Shown: piece by piece, positions 32,547 through 44,100 of the stretch
Numbering within the stretch: the stretch's first letter is position 1
Layout of the letters: the number at the start of each line of letters is the position of its first letter
Assembly: GCA_021234535.1 (NCBI GenBank)
Contig: CM037843.1
Coordinates: 33,109,200 to 33,173,199, forward strand
Origin: Stichopus chloronotus
Taxonomy: Eukaryota; Echinodermata; Holothuroidea; Aspidochirotida; Stichopodidae
Length of the DNA: 64,000 nt
Direction: 5' to 3'
Position numbers and translations under genes: made by a program
Notes under the pieces: generated by a model
What the model was told of the DNA's origin: nothing
Seen by the model: the letters and a program-made list of their open reading frames with translations, nothing else
Databases searched by the model: none

Positions 32547-32699
32547 GGTCATGTACCTAATATCTAAGAACACCCTCTTACCACATCTACTCAATATGAT
32601 ACACGTCCACACCAAGTTTGAATACCAAAACTTCAAACGACTATGTGATTCCTTGCCAATATCTCATTTTTCATACACACACAATCACTTGCAAACAAA

Positions 32700-33870
32700 A
32701 GCAACCAGTGGAGAACGGAAAGGACCACATCACAATGAAAAACAAATGCAAGAATGACGCCCAAATGCTGTATCACTTATGGGTTTGATGTTACCAAGTG
32801 GGATATTCTCTGAAGGCTTAGAAAAAGTGATAAGAGCTATGTTAAGTAGTTGTTTGGAGAGGGTGCAGAAAATGGACTATGTTCCACAAACTGAAAGAAA
32901 ATGAGACCAAAGTCTACCTAGCAGCAATCTCTGCTACTAAACATACATCTACATTTTGGCAAGTTTTCAGTATGAAAGAAATATGCATTATTTTCTTAAT
33001 ATGAGTGATTTAACCCCTTCATGTGTTCACATTCAGGACAGGTAAAACTCTCTAAGTATCACACATTGGGCTTTTAAACCCAGGACAGATCTTTTGGAAT
33101 GACAGAACTTATTACATTCATTTCATGTCACATTACAGTGATGAAAAGTCTCCCAAAGGGTAATTCAAATGACAGACATCATCTGCTCATCAAGTGCTAA
33201 CAATGTTGATACTTTGAAGTTCTAGCTGAATTCAGTTGCTGAGATATCTTCCTTAATAGGTTTTCATACTTTAAGCTCTGGAGACCTCAAATGACTTTTG
33301 ACCTCCATGAAAAAGAACAGGGATCATGTACTCACAGTGGTCTAAAAACAAACCAACTTTGAAGTTCAAGCACCTCTCCCTCCTCAAGATACTGTGTTTA
33401 CAAGGTTTTCACACTATGTCATCTATTGACTTCACATGACCTTTGACCTCCATGAAAAATGACAGACATCACAATTAGGGGCTACCAATAATAACGGTTT
33501 GAAGTTCCAGTAACATTTAGTTGCTGACATATGTCCCCTGGTGGGTTTTCTTACTTTAAACTCTGGTGACCTCAAATGACCTTTGACCTGTATGAAAAAC
33601 GATAAGAATCATCTGCTCACCATGGACTACCAACCCACCAAGTTTGATGTTTGAGCATGTTTCCCATGTTTTCAAACAGTGTCACATACTGACGTCACAT
33701 GACCTTTGACCACCACAAAAAATAGCAGACATCATTTTCTCATCAGTTACTGCCAACTTCGAAGTTAGAGCACCGTTTCCTTCTTGAGATATTGTGTTTA
33801 AAAGCCAAGGTCTCACATACACAAACACACACGCCATAACTATCGCATAGATTCCTAGATTCCTTTCCTA
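32700..33870 (+). repeat. DR1-bearing repeat element, copy D
   Basis: Opposite orientation to copy C, with a complementary body (32700-33060). Then ~140-bp units with TGACCTTTGACCT at 33437 and 33577 and near matches at 33292 and 33700. It ends in a CA-rich tract and GCATAGATTCCT. Confidence 0.75.
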
Positions 33871-35690
33871 TCATGGTTCTCATACTTGTCCCCAAAAATT
33901 TAAAAGCTTCTGTACGGTACACTACATGTACATGTATCTATATATATGCTGGCATAAATGTGTGCAGCAGTTCAGTTCAGACAATCCTGGACAAAAAAAA
34001 AAAAAAAAACATGGGACATCTTCTCCCGCTTTCCCCATTCAATGTTGAAATTTAGGATATCTTTTGGTTGGGAAAATACTGATCTAAGGGTAAAGTGATT
34101 GTTAAAGAGAAAAAAACTACTTAAATATTGCTACATTTGTCTATAAGTTTCCCATCATTTTTGTCGAGGATTGCAGATCTTGCCATGTGCAGCACTCAAA
34201 GGCCGATTTAACAAAGCAAAAATGTTGCAGAAGAGGTTTTCATTTTTGAAATGCAAAGTCCTGACAAACATCAAAGAAACTATGAGATACAAACTTACTG
34301 TCTTCAGTACAATTCTCAGTTCCAATTTCGGAAAATATCTAATACTGAAGTCTTCAAGGACGTGTAACCAGAACGAACGAGTGCACTGTTGTGTTGATTA
34401 TTTCACTATGAGGCTTTTTAATCAATGTCATATCAAATTGCATGAGGGAAGTGTGCCTATGCAACATGGATGCTTGGTTTTTGTTATATTTCAGTAGTAA
34501 TTTATCACATCACTAATTGAAATGTAACAACCACTATATACTATACAATGACATCTGCTGTTAATGACGAACAGTGATCACATTTCAACATGCTCAACTG
34601 CATACTTTTTGGTATTTTCCCCTACCCCCATATCCAGAAACATAAAGAAGAAATTTCACTATTACATTTTCTGCAGGTAAAATGTGAAAATGGTACAATG
34701 CTAAAGAAAGTTCATTTTCTTCATATTTATTTCAGAACCTTCCTTGGCCACACAATAATGTTGACACAGGTACAATATTAGACAAGTTTGCTTAGTTCAC
34801 AAGACTTGCTATATTTCAAAACAGTTGTGAATCCAGCAGTCACCAGTACACTGTATTTCAAATTAAAGCAACAATACCTTAAAGCAGAAACCAGATTAGC
34901 AATGTCATGGCATGTCCATGCTAGCCACACTTCTCATTAGACACACTTTGTCTTAGACACAAAATGGCTTTTGACCTGCACCCAAATATCAAATGTTTTA
35001 TCCAAGGTCTCCTCCCAGTCCTACCGAAACCTTGCTCATAATTTGACCCTTCCTGATCTTAAATGACCTTTGATCTATACCATCAGTTATAGCCATCTTG
35101 CACTCAGTGTGGAACCAAAAACACAAAAATGTTTCACCTGCCCAAGATCCATTTTGGTAGATATCATGCGGACATATGGTGATGTTTAACCTCCACCAAA
35201 TAGGAAAATGCAATAAAATTACAGCGCAAACCAGTTTTAATTTTTTCTGCTTCTGTCAGTGAGAAAAATATCGTCACCAGGCAATAAAATTTGAAAACGT
35301 ACGACGGAGTCATCTTTTACAACAAAAATTACCGATAATTCTCTAAAAGATGAAAAATGAATCTTTCTGATCAGCCACAGACAATCCCTTATATTATCAC
35401 TTTTGAAGTTTTATTGGAGACAAATTTCTGAATTCACACAGTTGTGGTCTGAATTCTCAATAAAAAGGAAGATTTATGATGTGATCAACTTTAAGGAGTC
35501 ATATACCAACACCTAACAAAGACAAACATATGGTAACTTGGCAAGTTCTCAGTCTTTGTGAAACAAGGGTAATTTGCATTCCCATTGCTGATGAAAGGTA
35601 TACTACAAACCAAATACAATATTCCTTGTGGTTACCAAACAGGTACAGTCTACAGTAGGTTATGTTGGCATGAAAGGAAAATTCTGCGCA
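33870..35690. other. Intergenic, no identified gene
   Basis: An A-run at 33993-34009. A 108-codon open frame at 34171-34497 has no recognisable feature. DR1-like relics near 34973 and 35066. Confidence 0.4.
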
Positions 35691-36030
35691 TGGACGGAAG
35701 TAGTGTAGTATGTACTGATCCCTCCTGTTTTGTGGTGGGTAGATGTGATGGGTAAATGTGGTGTGTAAATGTGGTGGGTTAATCAAAGAGGAATAGCGCC
35801 ACTATGTAATCAGCACAAAAGCATTTTTAAATTATACCCTCTATATATATATATATATATGGTAAACTGTGTGTATTGTTGCTATTACACACATTATTTC
35901 AATACATTACTGACAGTACCTATCGTGCTAATTATATGGTGGCACTATTCCTCTTTGATTAACTCAACACATTCACCCATCACAAAACAGGAGTACTACT
36001 GTACACCACTGACGGATGGACTGACATCTG
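35690..36030. mobile_element. Foldback element centred on an (AT)n tract
   Basis: Long imperfect inverted arms. Best part: GTTAATCAAAGAGGAATAG (35779-) against its complement at 35939-35961. Further out, CTCCTGTTTTGTG(G/A)TGGGT pairs with 35965-35995. The left arm contains a ~14-bp repeat (GTAAATGTGGTGGG). The centre is (TA)n at 35842-35860. Confidence 0.7.
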
Positions 36031-37403
36031 TATTTCTGAAGAATTTGTACAAAACATAACACAGAAAGCGATGCAGCACAGTCAGCAGTACAAGTTTGTA
36101 TCTGAGAATTCACTTCAGGGCCTGATTAACTCAAAACACCAATGAGGGCAGACCCTAATGAAGTTGAAGGAAACTGTAACATGGACATGTATATCTATAC
36201 TATACACACAGCTTTAATTTTGTTCAACAGAGAACATTGATTCATTATTAATTATTCGTTGGTATTTGACAAGACTACCTCTTACATCAACATATTTACA
36301 ATGTCATATCCTGACCCCCAGTCGTACATACAAAGTAACTGCTTTCTTCTTAAAATGATACAAATTCTGTTTTTATGGTGCCCCATCACAGCCTCAATTC
36401 TGCCGAGACCACCATAGGTAAATGGTTCTGAGGGCTTCGGGTCAAACACAGCCTATAAAAGATTCCTATTGTCAAAAATGTCTTTTATGAATGAGGACAG
36501 TTGAGAGACATCAGCATTATTTCCTCTTTTTTTTTTTAATTTTGAGGAATGTGTTAATTCTTTCATTTCTGAATTTAGAAAAGGGATCTTCATGATCTTC
36601 ACCAGAGGCCAAATGTTGGCATACTTATCATCTAATGATGAAAAAAACACATTAAATGGTAATACTTTATACGGCATCATTTTTCAAGGAAACAGTGGCA
36701 AGCAAACTGTTACTCATAAAATGAATATCTATAGTTTTTCAATATTTCTGTATTGGATATGCTGCAAACTTAAGTTCCTGTGTTTGTCTGATTCACTGAT
36801 TACAACAGACACTGTTAAACAATGTCATTCTTATTAGATGAAGGTCACAGGCAGACAGGGGGAGTGAAGGGGCTTTTCCCAACAATCCTTGAACTGGTTC
36901 ATTCAAATCAACATCACATAGGCACCAGTGGCATGCAGCGAAATGCATCTTCTATGTTCGTGGATTCATAGACCTTCATAGAAAATCATTCAGGAAATGT
37001 AAATTAATTCAAAATTGTGTAAAAACACAGGGCAAGGTTACTGCAACAATTAACATTTCTGAGTGGCAGTTTGAGAAGTGGGCGCTATTTCATTTTGGGT
37101 TGGGACAAATGCAGAAGCGGTGCTAAAGGTCACCACCTACTTCTAACATGGGAGTACGACAAACAACAGTTGTGAGACAGGTAAGTAAGGAACGAAGTCA
37201 ATATATTGAGGGACCATGTCTCTCCCATAAAGAACTTGAAGGCCACACTTTGTCCTTAACAGGGATGGATTACTGCATGTGTTCACAATTGATTATTCAT
37301 AAACTGCCCTGTCCTTTACTGATCACACACAATCATAACCACCATAGTTCTAATGAGCCGAAATTCCAGCAGATGAAAATCTGGCACCACTTGCAATAAA
37401 TTA
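36030..37403. other. Downstream of the CIPC-like stop, probable 3'UTR and flank
   Basis: AT-rich, short ORFs only. An ATTAAA on the minus strand at about 36213 is a weak polyadenylation candidate. The proximal part is likely 3'UTR of the CIPC-like gene. Confidence 0.35.
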
Positions 37404-38180
37404 TCAGACACTTTCTTGATTTGATGGGCCATCATTTGATAGAATGTCACTCAGACTTTGCATCACTTGTTTGGTATTTTGGCTTTTCCCAAAGTCAGGG
37501 TTTTCTTTGCAGAGTTGAACCATTTGGTTGTAGGTAGCTGACGTCTCCATACGGAGAAACATAATTTGTTTCTGTAATTGTTTGTTCCTTTCCATGAGGG
37601 ACGCGGTCTGCATAGTTATCTCCATCAGTCCACAATCTCGAAGAGCTGAAAATGTTCGAAAGAAACGTTTCCTTTTTCTCTCCATCTCGTGATCGCTACT
37701 AGAGCTACTACTGGATTCGTCGTCATCTGCCCTGTGCTTGTCTTGTAACCTGTGAAACGTTCTTTTGAGGTTGACATGGCCTCTGCTACTGTGCCGCGAT
37801 GGTTTGGAGGAATGACCAAAGTTGGCGAAATAATCGTGGGGGGATGTCAGGTCAGCTTGTCCGGATGAAATGCCAGTATCGCTGCCGGAGTTTTTTGGAA
37901 TATCATTGTGGGAAGGTGCTTTCTTCTGCTCAGCCCTTGTTTTAACCTCCTGTTTCAGGGGCAATGGCATATCTTGGGTGCCGGAGCTAGAATCTGATCC
38001 AGTATCATCTTCTGTGCTCCGTACACGTTTTGTTCTAATGTGGTGCCTTTGCATGGCATCCAGGACCACTTTGTCAAAGACTGCTTTGCTCTTCTCCTGA
38101 TGCTTCTCTTGGTCACTGGTACCTCCTCCGGATGAATTGACGTATCCATTTGAACAGTTAGACAGTGCATCTCTAAGAGT
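37404..38180 (-). CDS. CIPC-like coding exon 3 (conserved C-terminal block)
   Basis: The acceptor is TTCTTTCCTTAG/ACT. 258 codons and a stop, entirely open. It contains a KAVFDKVVLDAMQRHH segment, Ser/Asp-rich stretches (TGSDSSSGT, SGSDTGISSG), an Asp/Ser run, a basic RKRKR stretch and the conserved helical block. Codon use and the long open frame make it clearly coding even if the family name is wrong. Confidence 0.85.
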   Translation of the reverse strand, partial: TLRDALSNCSNGYVNSSGGGTSDQEKHQEKSKAVFDKVVLDAMQRHHIRTKRVRSTEDDTGSDSSSGTQDMPLPLKQEVKTRAEQKKAPSHNDIPKNSGSDTGISSGQADLTSPHDYFANFGHSSKPSRHSSRGHVNLKRTFHRLQDKHRADDDESSSSSSSDHEMERKRKRFFRTFSALRDCGLMEITMQTASLMERNKQLQKQIMFLRMETSATYNQMVQLCKENPDFGKSQNTKQVMQSLSDILSNDGPSNQESV

Positions 38181-41100
38181 CTAAGGAAAGAACAAATTGC
38201 AAAATAAAGATAAATACACTTGGCAAATTGGTGAAGGCATTGTTGGTATGAATATGCATCAACCATGGCTTCCAGCTGTACATACAGTACATCTCCATGT
38301 ACTGCAATAGGGGAGAGGGGAGGGGGTTATGTGGTTGACAGTGCACTGAACTCACAACTGGCAGAAACAGCTCAAATAAATAAGGGAGGGACTGATATTG
38401 AATCCTGACGTAATTTTGTTTTTCTTTCTGCAGAACTTTTTAGAACAAACGGTTCTGTAGTTGAGGGGTTCACGTCATTTTTCTTGTGGCTAACCCCTTT
38501 TCAGGTAGCACTATCATAGCATGACTCCAATTACAGAGTGTCAAGGTTTTCATTACAAACAAGAGCCCAAGGGCACGGCGATTCCTTGCACAGATGTAAG
38601 GAAATGTAAATTATGAAGTAAAAGGAGCATTTTGCATTATTTTATACAATAGCCCATGTGGTCCATTTCTGACCATGAACCCTTTACTTTTGTAATATGA
38701 AATCTGTTGAAAAAAACATACTTCATGATTTTATAAAATGGCCCATATTGCCCATACCAGACATTGGACCCCAAACATGACAATCGCCCAGATAGAACCA
38801 CTTCCATACAGTACTACTAATGTGACCAACCATCAACCGTGTTACTGTACAAACATTCTGTAAAGAAGTATTTTGCATGATTTCACAACAGCCCAAGGGA
38901 ACTATGGTTAATTGCACTTTGCAATAGCAGATCCCATTCATTTTACAAAGCAACCAAAAAGCCAAAAGGCTTTGTGATTCCTTGCCACATGCTTATATTA
39001 TAACAAACATGAATTATCCACATGACAAGTATGAGATCAAACACAGTTATTGTTCTTGAAACACCACATTAATAAGCCTTTTAACCCAAAATGACCTTTT
39101 TTTGGTGACCTCAAATGACATTTGACTTCCACCAAAAGTAATAAGGATCACCTACCCAGTATGGCTAACCCACAAATCAAGTACAAAATCAGTCAACATC
39201 ATCACCCTTCTGGAGATGTGTTTGCATAGTTTTCAGTTTGACCTCGAGTGACCTCAAATGACCTTTGACCTCCACCAAAAACAAAAGGATTCTTCTACTC
39301 AGTATATACAATCCACACATCAAGTATGACATCTGTCAAGGTTAGATTCCTAGAGATACTGAGTTAACAGTTTGATCTCTGGTGACCACAAATGACCTTG
39401 ACCTCGACCAAAAACAATAGGGATCATCTAGTCAATATGACCAACCTACGCAAGAAGTATGACATCAGTCACAGTTTTAATAACCTTCTGGAGATATTGT
39501 GTTTACAAGGGTTTTACAGTTTGCCCTCTGGTGACCTCAAATGACCTTTGAAATCAACCAAAAATAATAGGGACCTTCTGCTAATTATAACCAACCCACA
39601 CACCATGTATTACATCTGTCATGGTTACACTTTTGGAGATACTGTGTTTAAAAGGTTTTTACAGTTTGACCTCTGGTGACCTCAAACAACCTTGACATCC
39701 ACCAAAATCAAAAGGAGTATTCTACTCACTACACACAATCCATGCACCAAGTATGACATCAGTCACAGTTACCCTTCTGGAGATATTGTGTTTACAAGGT
39801 TTTTACAATTTGACCTCTGGTGACCTCAAATGACCTTTGACATCCACCAAAAACAATTGGGATCATCTACTAGATATGACCAACCCACACGCTAAGTGTG
39901 AGATCAGTCATGATTACACTTACTGAGATATGGTGTTTACAAGCAAAGCATCACATACACACGCACATACACACACGCACATGAAATCACCATCGCATAG
40001 ATTCCTTGCCTGCCTTTGGCATGGAATCAAAAACAGCTGTGACCCTTTCATGTAAAGCCCTAAAGAATGGATTCTGCAAATTGCAATAAAGCTTACCACA
40101 TCTATGTCCCCCTTTTAAAGTCCATCCAACACTGACAGTATGCCTAGTAGGGGACTGCAATAGCCCAGTTTCCACTGGTAGGAACACCACCTGACTTATT
40201 TTCTTTATTTGTGTCTTGCCCACCTTACTAATTCAAAGCAATTTACTTCACCACTGAAGCATGAGGATGTAAACTCATCCAGCGAGGCTTGTCTGGTACA
40301 GTACGACCACCTACAGTGCTTCCCTCAGCATGCACTGCTGCCTCTTCATTTGATCATGAAACTACAGTACCACCTCAAGCAGTACTTTCATGATTTGCTT
40401 GAGGGAGACTGATGGAACATACAAGCATCCATAGCATGAAAATGGAGCAAAGGAATTTCAATGACCAAAAGTCAAATGAATACATCTCCTTACCATAATG
40501 AATCCACACAAAAAGTATGACACCTATCCAAGCTTTTCCCCTTTAGCTATAGTGTTAGCACGGCTTTCAGTGTTTTTGAACCACAGTGACCTTATGCACA
40601 CTCAGCTTAAATCACATTTAAACTTTGACCTTTCCACTCATATGAATGAGTCAACAATAGAAGATTGATGTGACAATTTGACTTCAAGAAATGATGAGTC
40701 AACTTTTAGTAGTTTGACCTTTCATGACCATTAACAAAAATAACAATAGCTTCAGAAAGAAGAGTCAAAGAAGTGTAATGTCATTAAGTTTTTCCTCCAT
40801 CTTGTAATAGTACTGTACATCCACAGACCACAAAGATCACCAATGGTCTCCAGTAAGGCTGTGACAGTGAGTAAAAAATTGGAAACCGGTTTTGGTGGCT
40901 GTGAAAACCGGTTTCTAAATCAAAACTGGTTTTCTCAAAATCTTCTCTGACCATATGCATAATGCACTTACGTACACACACGGAGTTAAGAATTTGCACA
41001 ACTGTTGGTCAAAAGTTAAACGAAAACTCAATTTTTTCGACAAATCCTTCAACACACCAGCAACAAGTAGAGACTTTCCATTTAAAAGTGTGGAATGCCT

Positions 41101-44100
41101 TATCGAAGTAAAAATTGAAATGGAACAAAAATCACGATTGGTCACTAACAGTTTTTTTTCCTAGTAACCGGTTTTTCGGTTTTCCGTTTCTAGAAAATTC
41201 CAAAGACCGAATCAAACACAACAGGTTTTAACCAGTTTTCAAATCAAAACCGGTTTTCCAAACAGCCTTAGTCTCAGGTCACCAAAGGTCAAAATAGGAG
41301 GTTCTGAAACAACTGGAGAACTACTGCAAGGATGAAGTAAGATGGCTGATAAGAGAGGCAGAGACAGTATTGACATAAATATACTTACTGTGGAGGTGTT
41401 TCCTTGACTGGAAGTTGATAAAGATGATTCCTCACAGTCGGATGATCCATTTTCTGAGAGTATTAAATGATTTCAGAAAAATTTGTTGAGACAAAAAATT
41501 CAACATCCATAGATCTGTATGATGACAGAATAGGACAAGTTGGTATGCATATTCAGATGAATGCTCTTTCTCCGGTAAAAACGTGTCATGTGTCAAAAAA
41601 CCTGCCCTTTGATTTCTAATGGCCTGGAAACCACTGTTTTTGTCCTTGATTTTCGAGTGAAATGGAGAGTAACTAAAAGCAAGTGACTCTCAGAGAGTCC
41701 TACAGTACAGGAGAAACAATTTTGGAAACAAGTCACTCCTTGACAGGTCCGCGTTGCTGCATTTGAGTCAACCATGAGTTCATACATAAGGTACAATCGA
41801 TTGAAGAATATGTTTATTCGTATCAGTCACTTACGAACTTCTTCAGTTATCATACTGTACAGGTACTTTATATTTAAAGCAGGATGTGTTGCTTGATGAA
41901 AAGCAATATCCTTTGTCAATTTTCCACCATTCTTTTCCAATGAACACAAACCTAGAAAACAACATCTACGCCATTTCTGGAAGAATTTCTTAACCAGAGT
42001 GATAATTACCGTTGAAAAAAGAGTGATTTAGTTTTATCCGCTAAAAGTTAGCGGAAGAGGGCCCTGTGCAATCTAGAAAAGGCTGGCTAAATTCAGAAGA
42101 TTCAGAGTGAAACAATGAATGGCAATTTGTTTGAATGAGTTTTATATCTATTAAGAACTCTGAGATACAGCTTTTCAAAATGTGATGAAAATGCAAAACC
42201 AATGATGTTGAATGTTGACTGGTGTCAATACTTCTTTTGTTAGGCCTATACAATGTCTCTTAATTGTTGTAGTAAGCTGCACTACAATCTTGTCATTATC
42301 AGTCGACTGCCAAATTCTTTTGTTGAGCCTTGTAGGGCTCACAACGCCTATCCTGCGCTTAATGTAACTTAGTTCAAACAAATATGCATGCTTGACCTTT
42401 TTAACAACAGGAGCAAGTGCGAGCTTTGACCATCTTCAAACCAAAATCTACTGAGGAAAAGCAATTGCCCAATTACAAGAACAATTTAAAGATAAATTTC
42501 CAGAAAACACCATGAAATGTGGTTCGGCCTTTTTCCAATGAGGTGATAAACCTGGAGTATCAATCGTTGTTTACAAGTTAGTGTACAATACGGCGCCACT
42601 GTGTGTGATACGGTCTCACAGAATCCTGTATTACTTCACCACTTTTTAGTGAGTACAACATGGTGTCTTTTTACCGGAATCATACACTGCTCACGTGTTC
42701 TATTTCAGTGTACAGACATCAGCCAATTGCCAGAACCAAATCTAATTTACACAGTAATAAGCAGGATGTATGCATGCTGGACAGTGACAACTATGTGACC
42801 AAACACACCGGACATAGTACACACAGTATTTTGTCTTCAAAATGCAAGACATAGTGTATGGAACCTCAGTTTCCTCACCCCTTCATTACGTTTGATTATT
42901 CTGCTTTCACAAATTTGCTATACACTGTCTGACACAGATACTATACAAACGTACCGTATATCTCACAGACACAGAATTGCAGAGAATAAATTACAAAATA
43001 CGTACCCATATAAAGTTGTACGTTCAGTACTGTACTCTGCAAATTCATTACATGTGTAACGTCACTTCTCTTGCACTCCTCACTTTAGTGAGGGCTGCAA
43101 TAGCCAACCTTACGTTTCGCGGGAGAAAGAAACTCAAAAGAAATGACACTGGAGTGGACTGGTGAAGTTGAAATCCGTATATTGTCTGGAGCTTCTGTCC
43201 AATCTCTGAACAATTAGGGAATGATCTTAAGGTTACACACATAGCTTACCACAGCAACATAACCTGATCTTCATACACAACATGGGATTACGCGACGCAG
43301 GGTTACCCAGCACAATACAGTACATAGCGCAGTTACGCAGCACAGTTACCCAGCGTCGAAATGTGGCACACTTACCAGGCACACTTACCAAGCATACTAA
43401 CGCAGGGCACTTACGCAGCACACTCGCACAGTGTCATTATGCAGCATTGTAATGCAGCACAACAACGAAGCGTTCTTATATATGGCTTACGTTCAACTGC
43501 GGGAGTCTGCGTCCCTCATAGAGCCAAAGTAGTAATAGTGACAAAATCAGTATCGGTTGGAAACAAACATTTTAGGAGTTTGCAGCTGACCCTTCCCTGC
43601 ATTGCTCATGCAGTTGTTCCTCCCCGAAAACTTGTGACCCAAAAGACCATCAGTGTCAATGTTCGCGACCCCAAGCTTGTGTTTTACCTCAACCCACTAA
43701 TCTCTAGTTGCAAGGAGCAGCTGCCGTATAACACGAAGAGGCTACCACCTGCTACACTCATTTCCAGAGACTCCTGTAATCCTAGTCTCCTCCTGAATCG
43801 GTAACCTTTTGTTGACTTCCAGACTAATTGTAGTGACACTTGCTCCTGTATCCACAAGGAACTTAACTGGTGCAGTGTCCTAACGCAGTGTCATAATGCA
43901 GCATCGTAACGCAGCGCAACAACAAAGCGTTCTTACACGGCCTACGTTCAACTATGGGAGTCTGCCTAGCTCATAGAACCAAACCAGTGACAGTGACAAG
44001 ATCAGTATCTGTCACAAACAAACATTTTGGGAGTTGGCACTATTGTCACCTTCTTGGGTCAGGTAAGTTTTAAACCACACAGACTTTAGATCAAATTTAA

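Noticed and set aside
34171..34497. 108-codon plus-strand open frame
   Set aside because: No clear ATG context, splice sites or recognisable motif; typical of chance in this AT-rich DNA.
39100..39965. Regularly spaced repeats considered as a CRISPR array
   Set aside because: This is eukaryotic DNA. The ~144-bp units are homologous throughout and have no unique spacers.
43361..43804. 147-codon plus-strand open frame
   Set aside because: It runs over the minisatellite and the antisense of the protease relic. The frame follows from repeat composition, and the real signal is on the minus strand.
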